A stretch of DNA of 64,000 bases, from assembly GCA_023548195.1 (NCBI GenBank), contig JAJHZJ010000419.1, positions 3,612,273 to 3,676,272 of the forward strand, given 5' to 3'. Source of the DNA: Bettongia penicillata ogilbyi (Eukaryota > Chordata > Mammalia > Diprotodontia > Potoroidae). The notes below the pieces were generated by a model. The model worked only from the letters and a program-made list of their open reading frames with translations, did no database searches and was not told the DNA's origin. Both the position numbers and the translations under genes were made by a program. Positions 47,426 to 58,609 of the stretch are shown piece by piece (the stretch's first letter is position 1; every line of letters starts with the position of its first letter).

Positions 47426-47854
47426 TGATCCATCTTTAATCTATGGTGAATCCTCTTTGTGATTTCTTCTACATCTCCTACACAACTCATTGCCCTGACC
47501 TTTGTCTTGATTTCTGCCAGTTTAATTTCTATTGGAAGTCATCTCGTGGTTCACCATCTTTCATTCTTTCCTTAGAAAGTCAGACCTTGGTGTTTTTGAA
47601 GGCTTTGGTTTCTAAAAAGCAATGGCAATTTCTGTTAGGTCTCCTATGGACTAGTGTATTTATTTTCATTTACTTGCATTCTGTGGCGGTACCTACCTTA
47701 GATGATGTAGGTAATTTATGATGTAATATAGGTAGAATTCTTTTATAGAAATAAGGAACTGTAATTGTGAGGCTTCACAGAAACCTTTTTGGTTTTACAC
47801 ATAACCAACGATTCTTACTTAGGAAATGGAAACAGTAAACCTGGGAGGTAAAAG

Positions 47855-47970
47855 CCAAGTATTGTCTCCACTTTACAGAGGTCACTGAGCCTTAAAGAGG
47901 TAGTAAGTACAGGAATGTGAACCCAGATGCTCTTGACTGCAAATCTTCCTCTTCTGTACCATGCCGTGTC
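47855..47970 (-). repeat. MIR-class SINE
   Basis: CTCCACTTTACAGAGGTCAC, TGTGAACCCAGATGCTCTTG and TTCTGTACCATGCCG in antisense order. Confidence 0.65.
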
Positions 47971-48002
47971 CCAAAGAGAACTGCCAGAGACCTAACCTAG
48001 CA

Positions 48003-48225
48003 GAATGTTATAGTGGTAAAAGCAGTGATCTTAGAGTGGGACATCTTGTGGTCAAATTATTCAGGTAATACATTCCCTGTATGGTCGTAGGTAAGTTATT
48101 ACACTCTCAAAACTTCAGTTTCCTCATCTGTAAAATAAATACTTATACTTTTTTGCCTCAATGGGTGGTTGGTTGGTGGGAAAGTATTTTTTAAACCACA
48201 AGACACTAATTAAACATTATTATTC
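48003..48225 (+). repeat. MIR-class SINE
   Basis: GAATGTTATAGTGGTAAAAG, AACTTCAGTTTCCTCATCTG and TAAAATAAATACTTATAC, ending in ATTAAACATTATTATT. Confidence 0.75.
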
Positions 48226-48599
48226 CCACCCTCAGTGCCAATAAACATGCCCTCTTATAAATGCACATATTTTCTAAGTCAGCCTTGATTTTACTGCTAA
48301 CAGAAAACCAATCTGCTGCCTCTTGGGAATTTGTATGTGAATATGTGGTATCCTAGCATTTTTGTACCAGGAGATTAATCATGTTTGAGGAACTTTTTTA
48401 AAAAATGGTGAGGAACACTGTTTTTCTTTTTCATTTGAAAACAGAATTTGCCTCAACTGTTAATTTAAAACATTTGCAAAGCTCTTGTCCTCCACTTAGA
48501 TGTCTAAGTCTCATATATAGTAGTAGTTGGTCTTGAAAATGAATGGTGGGGCAGAGAAGTCATCATTCTCCTTGTCAGATGGGTTGGCTAAAAATAATT

Positions 48600-48830
48600 C
48601 TCCCAAATGTACATTGCTCCTCTGAGAAATTGCTCCTCATGAAAGAACAATGACTTTTCTGTGGTACTACAAAACAGTCTTCAATGTTTTCATCCCAGCT
48701 AATAGCATTGAGCAGGGCCTTTGAGAGTTGACTGCCAGGGGAATTACATCACACTGATTTAAGGGAAATGTAAATACTAAGGAGTTAGGGCAGCAGTTGT
48801 CATGATAACCAAACCTGGCCTACTTACCTT
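48600..48830. other. Repeat-poor block, possible conserved non-coding sequence
   Basis: No repeat is recognised. It contains GAACAATGAC (SOX-like ACAAT), CTAATAGCATTGAGCAGGGC and CAGCAGTTGTCATGATAACC. Conservation cannot be judged from one sequence. Confidence 0.2.
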
Positions 48831-50929
48831 ATAAAATGTAAGTCAAAGGCCTACCCTTATGTGCCTCTCATTGTCAGACTAGAATCAAACATCTCAGATT
48901 GGAAGGGAATCCTGGGCTACACATATGCAGTCTCTATGGAGATTACACCTCTATGTCTTTTTATTTACTTTGGTCTGCACCTCTAAGGTTCCCAAGCCAG
49001 AATGTATCAAAAGCATGACTTGGAAACTGGCTCTCTGCTCATGGAGTCATACTACCTTTCATTTGTGTATGTGTAGCATTGTTTCTAGCCATGGATAGGG
49101 ATAGGAGATAGTTGTGCCCTCTTTTCCCCTAGTCTTTTCTCCTGTATATATTTTTTCTTGTTGCACTAATCTCTTAATCAAACCTACAAAGAACTTGGAG
49201 TAGTATAATGACGCAAATACCTTGTATCTTAAGCCACAAATAAACCACAATACCACAAATAAACTAGAAGAAATATTCCAACATAACAATGCTTACAATT
49301 TTTTTTTCTTCTCCCCCACTAGGGAGAACCATATCAGAGAGACCTGAGGGAACTGGTATTGGAAAAGATTAGTTTTAATGAAGGTGACTGCTTTTAAAAG
49401 CAGCTGGATCTTCATTTCACAGGCATGGATATGACAGTAACACTGTGAATAACTAGGCACCAGTTGATGAATAATTAAAGGCTCTGGTACCTACAAGCAG
49501 TTAAGGAGAAAACTGATGTTTTGCTTCAATGAGACTCACATTTCCCCTTCCAAGTCAACAATGATCCAAGAACCACTTTGAACTCCCTAGGCAGTCCTGC
49601 TCTTCAGGGAGCTGACCCAGTAAGTTGGCCAAGGAAGAGGGAGGTTAGCCTTTTGTTGTGTACACAGCATGGTGAGGGGTTGTAGAAAAACGGAGATAGA
49701 ATTCTATTGCCTACGTGTTAAAGACATATTTTTCGAATTCTCAAAGGCTTTGGTTATAAGTTAAATAAATGCTTACAGATGTGAAGCCCCTGCTTCCTTT
49801 GAAATGCTGCTATTTTGAAGTGCCTTCCAGGTTCTAAGGGAGCCTGCATCAATATTAGTCTAAACTCAAAGCCTTGTAATAGTGCTCTGATACTACTAAA
49901 GGGGGTTTCCAACCACCGCCTCCGTCTTCCCTCCCCCAACCCCCAATTGTAGCAAAGGTATTGTTACATATATGTTTTGTTTGTCCGGTCTGATAAGAAA
50001 GGCACAGCATGAATACTGAAAGAATAAACATGGGCTTATCTCTCATCTTTTCTCTTCTCTTTTGAAATGAAGTTTTCCATGTAGGCAGTGAATGAATGAA
50101 TTTTGACCATGTTCATTTTTGCCAGTGTGATATTTCAGAATGTTGCTTTGAATTACCCACTTTTATCCATTATCCATTTTGCAGCAGGTTTCGGTAATTG
50201 TCATTTGTGTTTGCATGTTGAAACTGAAGACGAAATTTACCTATAAATGTCAGTTTGTCTTGTAGAGCAGTCAGTCATGTGGAAAATGAAGATCCTTGTA
50301 GATTCTATAGTGAATTGGCATGAGTTGAATCAAAACATTTTCCTTGATATATATACTTTGTTTTTAAATATACTTTTCTGAAAAACTGTCCTTTTTCTAG
50401 TTCTAATTATGATTTTACTGTTAAGACACATTCTTGATCTTCTATTATTGTTAAAATATTATATTAGGATATAAATTCTTTAGACTATAGGTTTAAAAAT
50501 CTGAAAATACTTCATCCAAGTATAATTTTCCATTCCTTGATTGCATTTCAAATGTAATATATGATCTATAGCTGTTAAAAGGGGTAAATGGGAGTTTGTA
50601 AAATCTTCCCTTACTCTACACTGCATTTTTTAAGGGAAATGTGATTTATACATGAACGTTCTATTGCACTGGGAGTTCAAACATTGGTCAATACAATTGC
50701 AATATGGTAACTATACCTCACTAATTCCATGAGGGCATGCTTAGGATTTGTTTATTTTCTATTTATGGTTTTAATAAAACAGCTTATGGTCTGCTAAAAC
50801 ATATGGTTATCATATTTGTTGAAGAGGAAAATTTTTTCCAAAAGGGCTGAAGAAATGAAAACCAATCAAAATGGTTAAGTTCTTATTTATATTATATGAA
50901 TTATAAGAAATTGTAAGCAAAATCACATA

Positions 50930-51090
50930 AAGTTATAATATATGTAATTTGTACATGTGCATATAAATATAATTACATATTCAGAGATACATGTGCATAT
51001 GTTGATATATTAATACTAATATCTATATGGTATATAACATATAGATATAACCTACCTAGTATAGATTAGACATTATATGTTATATATATG
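50930..51090. repeat. AT-rich simple sequence
   Basis: Many TATA and TACATGTGCATAT variants, for example ATGGTATATAACATATAGAT and ATGTTATATATATG. Confidence 0.75.
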
Positions 51091-51140
51091 TATCTAAGTA
51101 AATGCCAAGAAGTAATGTGGCATAGTATACCGAAGACTGG

Positions 51141-51456
51141 TGTATGTTCATCCTTTGGTGCTGAAGAAGACCATGCCATCAGAGAAATGATGACATGACT
51201 TGCACTTGACTTTGTTTTGAGTGAGGGAGGGCTGTGCAGGTCACCAGCCTCACTTCTCCTCCAGAACCATCTGAATCCAGTGACCACATATTCATCAAGA
51301 TGACTGGAGATGACTCAGGATGAGGCAATTGGGGTTAAGTGACTTGCCCAAGGGTCACACAGCTAGTGAATGTCAAGCATCTGAGGTGAGATTTGAACTC
51401 AGGTCCTCCTGACTCCTGCACTGGTGCTCTATCCACTGCACCACCTAGCTGCCCCT
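51141..51456 (-). mobile_element. Young tRNA-headed SINE, WSINE1-like, antisense
   Basis: A near-intact reverse copy: tail CATCCTTTGGTGCTGAAG, middle TTGACTTTGTTTTGAGTGAG, head CCACCTAGCTGCCCCT. Flanks GAAGACTGG (51132-51140) and GAAGACTCG (51460-51468) look like a 9-bp target-site duplication with one change. Confidence 0.88.
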
Positions 51457-51461
51457 GCAGA

Positions 51462-51660
51462 AGACTCGTATTGGAGTTAATAAGAACTGCATTGAGGTTC
51501 TACCTTCTGACACATACTGGCTGTGTCACCTGGTACAAATCACTTAACTTCTCAGGTCCCTCATGAAATCCTCCCAAGTTGGAAAGCATTCGACTCTGGT
51601 AGAAAAGCTTTTCTCACCCAACTTCCTTACATCAGTAAAATCACAGGTCCAAACAGTCAG
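51462..51660 (+). repeat. tRNA/MIR-type SINE
   Basis: GCATTGAGGTTCTACCTTCT, CACATACTGGCTGTGTCACC, CACTTAACTTCTCAGGTCCC and a TCAGTAAAATCACAGGTCC tail. Confidence 0.65.
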
Positions 51661-52054
51661 CTAGAAGATAATTTGTGGCATGCAGAAAAAGGCATGTAGT
51701 CTTGCATGTCAATTTTTTTTAACAGTTTCCCCTTTTTCAGTGCTATCAAATATTCCTCAGGGAATATAAAGCAGAAAAAGTCTCAGATGGCTTAGCTACT
51801 TGTTTATATATTCAAATATAATATCTATATAGAATAATTTCTTTCAGTCAAGTGAATGAAATAAATAAGTTTTGAACAGTTTTATTGAAATTTGATAATG
51901 CTTTTACAAATAATTTTATGCATCATTTTGCTTTATGGTATGATAATTAATTAAACGTGAATGATGACAGATGTTGAAGAGCCCTTAAGAAGTTCACAGT
52001 TTTTGGTTTTGTAGAGGGAAAAAAACTTGTATACAAATAAATACACAAAAATGA

Positions 52055-52245
52055 TAGTAGATAACATGTAGCACTTTGGGGTTTGCAAAAGCATTTTAAA
52101 TCACTGAGAGACACATGCTGTTACTAGTTCCATTTTATAAATGAGGATTTGAGATGGAGAGAGGTTAACTTGCTAAAGTAGAAGAGGCTGAGAAATAACT
52201 TTCCAAGAGTCACACGTGCAGGCAGAACTTGAGCTAACATTTTCC
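52055..52245 (-). repeat. MIR/CORE-type SINE
   Basis: CATGTAGCACTTTGGGGTTT, CCATTTTATAAATGAGGATT and GAGAGAGGTTAACTTGC in antisense order. Confidence 0.75.
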
Positions 52246-52639
52246 TTAAGTATGCAAGCATGCACTCTTAATGACAAATGGTATACTTTATTATGTGGGA
52301 AACAGCAGTATAACAATATGATAATCAAGAGAAGCATAGACTGCCTATGCTACATTAATGGCATTTTAAAAAACTCTTGGTTGTCATTGTTTGAAGAGAA
52401 GCAAATGGCACCAGAACATGTGACTTGACACTGTGGCACTTTTTTTATGTTTGTAACAAGATTACTTTATGGATTAATAGACCTCACCAAAAGTGTCCTC
52501 TATGCAGACACTATTGAAAATACATATTGAGTTGTCAATAATCACAATGACATGTTCCAGATACGGTTTTATATAGGAATAGAATTGTGGTTTCAGATTT
52601 GTTTCAGGTACCTTTCATAAGGAAGGCATATTGTTGGCT

Positions 52640-52870
52640 GCCATCACTCCCACTGACAGTGAGCCAGTGCCTCAAAAGAACAATTGACAATAACTTCTAG
52701 ATCTCTTTCCTGGGTCCTTGTTTTTTTGGTTAATGCCCATCATTTTACACAAATAGTTTGGATTATTTTAAATATTAATAAATTACCTTAAACTTGCCTA
52801 TACTTAAACTCAGCTGCCACTCAAGCTAAGTTCGTGATCCATAAGTATTTGGTAATCGATTTTTGTTCCC
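52640..52870 (-). repeat. Possible CR1/L3 LINE fragment
   Basis: CTTCTAGATCTCTTTCCTGG, CAAATAGTTTGGATTATTTT and TTAAACTCAGCTGCCACTC resemble an antisense CR1/L3 segment. Very diverged. Confidence 0.4.
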
Positions 52871-54464
52871 ATCAGCTTGGAAATTTTATTACATAGGCAG
52901 TCCTTTTATATATATTTTTAAAAGTTAAAAAAGTAATATAATTTAACAATGTAAGAATATATTAGTAATATAATATAATATTATAAAGCAAGACATCCAG
53001 ATGCCTTAGGTAAATTCTCTTGTGTGTTACTGCCTACAGGAGATTTAGAGCCTTCACTACAGCATATTACAAAATTAAAACAGAACTGGATACCATGGAG
53101 AGGGGCTTCCTTGCACTGAAACAAAATGTACAATTTAAAAAACTGATCTGACAAAATGTACTCCCTGCATGTGGCACCTTATATGGATGCCTAGACCTAT
53201 ACCCAGGTACATTATTAATTGCAGAACTGATTGTCAAACGATGAATTTCCTATTTTCGTTTTGCATCCAGAGCAGTGGCTTTTTATTATAACCAGTTATT
53301 AAAGGAGTTACATGTTCAAATAACAACAGCAACAAAATCCTCACTTCTTGTCTCCCCACCCTCCTATGGTGACTTAAATTTTTAAATAGCCTTTGGAAGA
53401 AAATGGTAAAATCTTTCAAAATCATTTGAAAAGATAAATAATTAAATTCCTTTTTTCCCCTTGTTCATATGCTCTTTTATCCCTGAACAAAAACTCTGTT
53501 AGATTAGTGTTATAATTTGCCCTTTCATTTCATAGATTATGTTTGCTGAAGTGTATAGCGAGTCTATTGTTTATTACATAGCCTATCTACTTCATTTCTG
53601 TATGAAAATGAGATGTAGTAGTCTGTTGATTTCAGGGTCCTATTTAATAATTTTCCATTTTCTTATTAGTCATACATTTTGGTCAATAGATTTTGAAAAT
53701 TCCTTTTAGTTTATTTGTACTAATGTCAAGTGAATGTGTCCACAGAGAGATGATAGACTTGCAGAAATATATTTATGAATATAGATAACATTTAACATTA
53801 GAAATTATGCATAATTCCTATGGTTTTTATATAGTATTTTATATATAGTTTTTATTCAGCTCTCCGGAAGGACAATTTGAAGAAAGACTTTCACTCTGCT
53901 GTCTTCTTTTCATCAGAATTTTCCCCCCCTTTTTTCTTTTGATTGGGAACCTAAAATAATTTAAATAGGAAACTGTGAGAACTATTCCATCATTCAGGGA
54001 AGATACGGCTTTTGAGATTTATTCTGGTGATCTACAGTCGTTTTACTCTGTATCACTCAGATAACTGTTTCCAGAATAAAACACTAGTATTGGAGTTTAA
54101 CCAAGATGCTTTCTAAAATATTTTGGATATGTTAGCATTCTTCAAAATCTTAGAAATAGAATGAATTAAAAAAATCAAATTCGGTTCCTAATTAATTTTT
54201 ATTAAATACTATCTTCATTATATATTATTTCATTTTTATGATGTTTATATGTTTGAGTTAGTGATTAGTTTAACAGGCATTCTTAATCTTGGATTAGTTT
54301 TAAATACACACACACATATAAATACTATTTTAGTATAATTAGTTTGTAAACCCTATACATTGTATTTTATGAATGTAAAACCATTCTGAGAAGGATTGGA
54401 CAAGCTTCAATAGAATGGCAATGGAATTCCTACAAAACAAAAGATTACAAATCCTCTTTTTGAG

Positions 54465-54525
54465 TCTCTAAAGGTCCTTTGCACATAGTATGTTGTCATT
54501 AAATACTTACCTGATGAATTTGCAT
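54465..54525 (+). repeat. L2/MIR terminus fragment
   Basis: TCCTTTGCACATAGTATGTT followed by TCATTAAATACTTACCTGAT. Confidence 0.45.
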
Positions 54526-54889
54526 GTTTCAGAAATAGTATTTGCTAATAGTTACAAAATTTTTATAGCATGAAGTTTCTTGTTTTAACTGAGAAGCCAC
54601 AGATGTTTTGATTTTCAAATTGTAAGGTTTGTCTTTATGATCTAGAAATAAGGATGAGAATTTTACATTTAAAAGTAATATTGAAATCCAGTACTTGTCA
54701 AATTCATATTTTTATTTGAAAAATTACTGTATATATTCCACCTTTTTTCTATTCAGTGTCCTAAGTGAGTCTCTTGAACGCTAATATTTAAAGTTCTTAT
54801 GGTTAAACCTTTAAGGCAAGTTCCATTTAAAAATAGATTATCATGGTACTACCCAGATTATGCTTTTTTTCCATTTGTAAGGATTCTAT

Positions 54890-55340
54890 CCCTTGATGAA
54901 TCTTTATCTCATGAACAGAGGTGGTGAAGCTGAGGATATGCATAGCCCTTGAAGTCTGGCCCCTAAGGGGTTTCTAGTCTGGTCTAAGCTTAGGGATAGC
55001 TGTGTTGCTATGGTGATGCTACCCTTCTACAAACTGGGGATCTTTACTTTTGGATGGCAGACAGCTCCTCTGCCTGCCAACAATTCTGTGTCCTCCTGTC
55101 AGGAATATTATAGAAATGAAGAGAGCCTTCCCAGATGGGAGTGTTGTTAACACCCTCCGCAATCAAAGAAGAGACTTGGGATGATTATGATTTAGTCCGC
55201 CACACCAAAAGACTGAAAAGAAGTTTGAAATGAGTATGGTTCAACTTTATATTCTCTTTCTGTACTTAGTTGGGATCAGAGAATTGTGTGCGTCAAACGT
55301 TTTAATCGGAAATATTCTAGACCCAAAAGGCAGCGATGGA
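54890..55340. other. Repeat-poor, locally GC-richer block
   Basis: No repeat recognised. It includes GTTGCTATGGTGATGCTACC (an RFX-like half pair), GTTGTTAACACCCTCCGCAA and several CpGs (TTTAGTCCGCCAC, TGTGCGTCAAACGTTTTAAT). Possibly a conserved element, possibly plain intron. Confidence 0.25.
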
Positions 55341-55856
55341 GGCTCAATGTTAGTTATCCAAGTATGAACCTGGTTAAATTTTAACAGATGCCAGCTGCCA
55401 TTTTTCTTTTTGCAAGAAATTTGGAAAGACTTTCTTCTAAATAAAAATAATTAGAGACATTCATACCACTTACAGAAAACTTTTTACATGTTATCTTTAA
55501 CTTGGAGGAATTATGATCAGAGTTGGAGTACACATACTAGAAAAAGTCATGCATCTTAAATGAAATGGTACTAAGGAATTTAGTAGCTTTTTGTAGCTTG
55601 TACTGGCAGCTCCATCTTAGGCAGGAGGTCCATATCCCAAATACAAATTTTCCACTTACTCACTGAATAAGTCTGAGTTTTACCTAGTATTCCAATTTTT
55701 CTTATGCTTTTCTAAATTTTCTGTATTACAAAATATTCTTAACTAGAGCTATTATTTCATCCTTGGGGCTATAGATTCAAGAACTTAAGCATCAATTAGA
55801 GGCACCTCACTGCTGCTCACAAGTATCTATCTAGGTATAATGTCAAATCTGACAAA

Positions 55857-56015
55857 AGCAGGGCAGCATGAAGGAATGAAAAGAGCTGGCTTGGGCGCCA
55901 GAAGATTTGCTTTCAAGTGCTAAATGTGACCTTTACTGGCCATGTGGCCTTGGAAAATCTCTTCATTACTCTGTGCCCCTAAAGTGAGATGATGGGAACT
56001 GATGAACCACTATTT
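55857..56015 (+). repeat. MIR-class SINE
   Basis: GGGCAGCATGAAGGAATGAA, CCAGAAGATTTGCTTTCAAG and TGGCCATGTGGCCTTGGAAA. Confidence 0.75.
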
Positions 56016-56564
56016 AACCTTTCCACAGCTAGCATTTTACATGTTGGTGGTTTTTTTGGGGAAGTAAATTTGCTATGAATTCAGATTTTTGGATAATCAG
56101 TGATGCTTTTCAGAGAGGCAAAAAATATATGTGATAGATGTTCAGGCTTATAAATTTACATATGTTGCTAGGAGTATGAAATTTAAATTCATAATTCTTA
56201 GGTAATTTGTTCAGTAGCATTGATTCTGTGAAGGAAAGGTAGGTTACTCATGTGGTAAAAGGGGAAGGTTAAGAGTTAAGAGTGGAATAGTGCCAACTAG
56301 GATGCTCCCCATTTCCAGAGAAAGTGAGGAAGACTTCCAGCATGTTGGGGGGACCCTTTGTGGTAGATTTCTGGAGAATATAGCCAAGAGTCATATATGA
56401 TGGGCAGGTATGGATAGACTGCAACCTACATCAGTGGAAAGAACATCTAAATTGAAGAGATCTAAGATCCATTTGAATACTTTCTTTGAACATCCCATTA
56501 AAAAATAAAAAGAACTCTGATGATGCATTCCATTTCTCTGATAGTACATTCAGTTTCAAGAACT

Positions 56565-57230
56565 AATGTCATTAATATTTATTAAGCACCTGCTTTTTCC
56601 CCTCACTGTGGTCTGCATTATAAAGGATACAGAAGGAAATAGAAGATTTGGTCTCTACTAAATTTGTCTACAACTTAGGTAAACAGGTGAAGTTTAACTA
56701 CATGAAACAACTTTGAAATAACGTCATCTAGAACAGGGTCTTTATCATGGGTAAATGTACCTCTAGGAGGTATGAGAAACTTGTCAAGGGGGTACAAAGT
56801 AATATTTAGTAAATAATGATATTATTATAATGAAATTAATATCTTTATTTTATTTCCTATGTGATAAATACTTAAATTTGTTTCTGTTAATATTGAATAG
56901 GGAGTATGAAAAAGATTTACTGAAAACCAAGAGGTCTAGGGACCAAAATCATTGGGAACCCCTGCTCGTCTTAGACCATAAGAATTCTGGAAAGTACTGA
57001 GATGAAAAACTGTTATTGACTTAGAGCTGTGGGAATTAGAGGAGACTTCTTGGAGAAAGTGAGCTTTGAGGAGTACATGGGATTTGAACTGAAGGAAGAC
57101 ATGAGGAAGGATATTTCAAGGAAAGGGAATAACATGAGCAAGGAACAGTTTTTCCATGGATTTATAGCAGGTCATCTTCACTGGGAGAAGAAAATGGAGT
57201 TAATCTCAATTCGGTTCAATTCAGCAAAAA
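56565..57230 (-). repeat. L2 LINE 3' region, antisense, interrupted by a hAT-like element
   Basis: ATATTTATTAAGCACCTGCT and ACAGAAGGAAATAGAAG lie left of the interruption (56733-56966). GGAGACTTCTTGGAGAAAGT, GAGCTTTGAGGAGTACATGG and AAGGGAATAACATGAGCAAG continue L2 on the right. The open frame across 57029-57235 is antisense L2, not a gene. Its right end lies 350 bases upstream of the coding exon. Confidence 0.7.
56733..56966. repeat. hAT-like non-autonomous element inside L2
   Basis: It starts CAGGGTCTTTATCATGGG and ends ATTGGGAACCCCTG, imperfect inverses. The interior has CAAGGGGGTACAAAGTAATA and GGGAGTATGAAAAAG. No clean 8-bp duplication. Confidence 0.5.
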
Positions 57231-57290
57231 GTTAAATTAACTATGTATTATATCCAAGACATGGGATCAGGCTCTGAGGTAACAAAGGTG
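57215..57290 (-). repeat. L2 terminus fragment
   Basis: CAATTCAGCAAAAAGTTAAA, TTATATCCAAGACATGGGAT and CAGGCTCTGAGGTAAC, the closest recognisable repeat upstream of the exon. Confidence 0.55.
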
Positions 57291-57550
57291 ATTTTCAGAA
57301 TGATATAACTTAAATATGTGTGTATCTCATTTTTTTGTTATTTTCATACCATTTGTAATGGTTATCTCATCTTGTCAGTATGGGGCTTGGCCCAAGAAGT
57401 GAGCAAAGCTTCTCTTCTCTACAATAGTTCTGTGCATTGATGGTGAAGAATTTGATAAGTAAGGACTGATTTCCAGAATCTTGTGAATGGAAATATAATA
57501 TAATATTTCCTCCCTAATAAGAAGCTACTTACAATTTGATTTTTAAATGA

Positions 57551-57579
57551 ACTCTCCCTTTTCTTTTGGTCTTCCATAG
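57551..57579 (+). other. GPM6A: Splice acceptor of the GPM6A exon
   Basis: A pyrimidine-rich tract (ACTCTCCCTTTTCTTTTGGT, then CTTCCATAG) ends in AG immediately before the coding block. CTTAC with its A at 57531 and CTAAT with its A at 57517 are possible branch points. The choice of AG is fixed by the required phase: two bases, GG, complete a glycine codon before TGT TTT GAG. Confidence 0.93.
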
Positions 57580-57772
57580 GGTGTTTTGAGTGCTGCATTA
57601 AGTGCTTGGGGGGTATTCCCTATGCCTCCCTGATTGCCACCATCTTGCTGTATGCTGGTGTTGCCCTCTTCTGTGGCTGTGGCCATGAAGCCCTCTCGGG
57701 AACTGTCAACATTCTGCAAACCTATTTTGAGATGGGAAGATCTGCCGGGGATACCATTGATGTCTTTACTAT
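57580..57772 (+). CDS. GPM6A: GPM6A internal coding exon (placental exon 2): N-terminus, TM1, start of loop 1
   Basis: This exon encodes 65 residues, the first and last from split codons, of neuronal membrane glycoprotein M6-a, a four-span PLP/M6 proteolipid of neuronal surfaces linked to neurite and filopodium growth. Visible in order are a CFECCIKC cysteine cluster (juxtamembrane palmitoylation region in the family), a hydrophobic span from [12 protein letters not shown] to GVALF at exon residues 11-31, the family hallmark FCGCGHEAL, and the loop stretch NILQTYFEM...GDTIDVFTM. The sequence follows GPM6A ([16 protein letters not shown]) rather than GPM6B or PLP1. It is 193 bp, entered in phase 1 and left in phase 2. 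PLP1 exon 2, known to be 187 bp, has the same phases. Compared with the placental protein from memory, three residues differ in the loop: Gly for Ala, Ser for Thr, Ile for Leu. No frameshift or stop is present. The upstream start exon is not in view, so this is a partial gene. Confidence 0.96.
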
Positions 57773-57778
57773 GTAAGT
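57773..57778 (+). other. GPM6A: Splice donor of the GPM6A exon
   Basis: The exon ends ...TTTACTAT and is followed by GTAAGT, a perfect consensus donor. The two exon-final bases AT need a G from the next exon to complete Met, matching the family's Met-Ile-Asp junction. Reading through the donor gives ATG TAA, an immediate stop if the intron is retained. Confidence 0.93.
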
Positions 57779-58087
57779 CATTTTGTTTTTCACTAACTGT
57801 GTGTGAGTGTATGAAGAATTTGATGTGTATCATAATCCTGTGTTTAAAGCTGAACCAAGTCATGACATCAAATTATTAGAGGAAAATGCTATATTGGTGA
57901 ACTTAATCCCTAAGGAAATGATTGTCTTTTATCATCAATCAGTGAGAACCAAGTTTTCTAAGAACAACAGCCCAGATTAACTTGTGTTTTGATTCCCTTG
58001 ATAAGTTGTGTCCAAAGTTCCATGTCACCCCAAAGCTATCTGTCTTCTGAGCTCACTTAGGGTTTTTCAGTCTTTTGATTGGGGTGG

Positions 58088-58380
58088 GAGCTTCATTGGT
58101 AGAACATGAGGTTGGTAGTCATGGTTTATTGTCTAATCCTGTTTTTACTGCTGAATTGCTGTGTCACTCTGGATAAATCCCTCAACTGATCTGTGCCTAA
58201 GTTTTTAATGGCACAGGATTTTGGAGCCAGAAGTCCTTATGTAAATCTTGGCTTTGTCACTCACTAGTAGCTTCATGGTGGGCAAGTCACTTAAACTCTC
58301 TGACCTATCTCCTCATCTATAAAATGGGAATAAAAATAGTTTATTTATAGCACAGGGTAGTTATGGGGAAAGTACAAAAT
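58088..58380 (+). repeat. Two tandem MIR-class SINEs
   Basis: The first (TTGGTAGTCATGGTTTATTG, GTGTCACTCTGGATAAATCC) runs to about 58205. The second has ATTTTGGAGCCAGAAGTCCT, GGGCAAGTCACTTAAACTCT and CTCATCTATAAAATGGGAAT. Confidence 0.8.
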
Positions 58381-58382
58381 CC

Positions 58383-58585
58383 AGAGAGGCAGATTTTGGC
58401 TCAGTAGGAGGAAAAGCTTCCAAACAGGGGTACCCAGAAATGGAATGGACTTCTTTTGGATGAATGCCCCTTCACTGTATTTAAGCTCAAGGTTGGGGGA
58501 CCTGTTATGAGGGAGGTTGTCAAGGAGCATTATGCCTCAAGTATGGCTTGGACTAACTGGTCTCTGAAATTTTGAAAATCTGTAA
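58383..58585 (+). repeat. CR1/L3 LINE 3' end
   Basis: GAGAGGCAGATTTTGGCTCA, CCAGAAATGGAATGGACTTC and TATGGCTTGGACTAACTGGT are in CR1/L3 terminal order. Confidence 0.75.
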
Positions 58586-58609
58586 AATAGATATGACTGA
58601 CAGTGAATG

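Larger units (their letters stand above)
1..57579 (+). other. GPM6A: GPM6A intron upstream of the exon (partial)
   Basis: Everything left of the exon is non-coding as far as can be seen. Long first introns are typical of GPM6A in other mammals, so intronic status is inferred from gene structure. No start exon encoding the short acidic N-terminus was recognised, and an alternative first exon with very little coding sequence cannot be excluded by eye. Stretches with nothing recognisable beyond AT-rich single-copy DNA include 609-1300, 3290-4530, 5350-6000, 7050-7840, 9965-10670, 14400-15590, 16680-17750, 18505-19140, 19970-21160, 21390-22250, 23680-24420, 26415-27100, 27820-28990, 29655-30820, 30980-33240, 34560-36680, 37210-38145, 38970-39900, 41880-42495, 49000-50925, 52875-54460 and 55345-55855. 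Confidence 0.85.

Noticed and set aside
57029..57235. 68-codon open frame just upstream of the exon
   Set aside because: It is antisense L2 sequence (TTCTTGGAGAAAGTGAGCTT and following), not an alternative GPM6A exon.
57543..57879. Frames of 106 (-) and 81 (+) codons over the exon
   Set aside because: Shadows of the GPM6A exon in the wrong strand or frame. The true frame is fixed by family similarity and by both splice sites.
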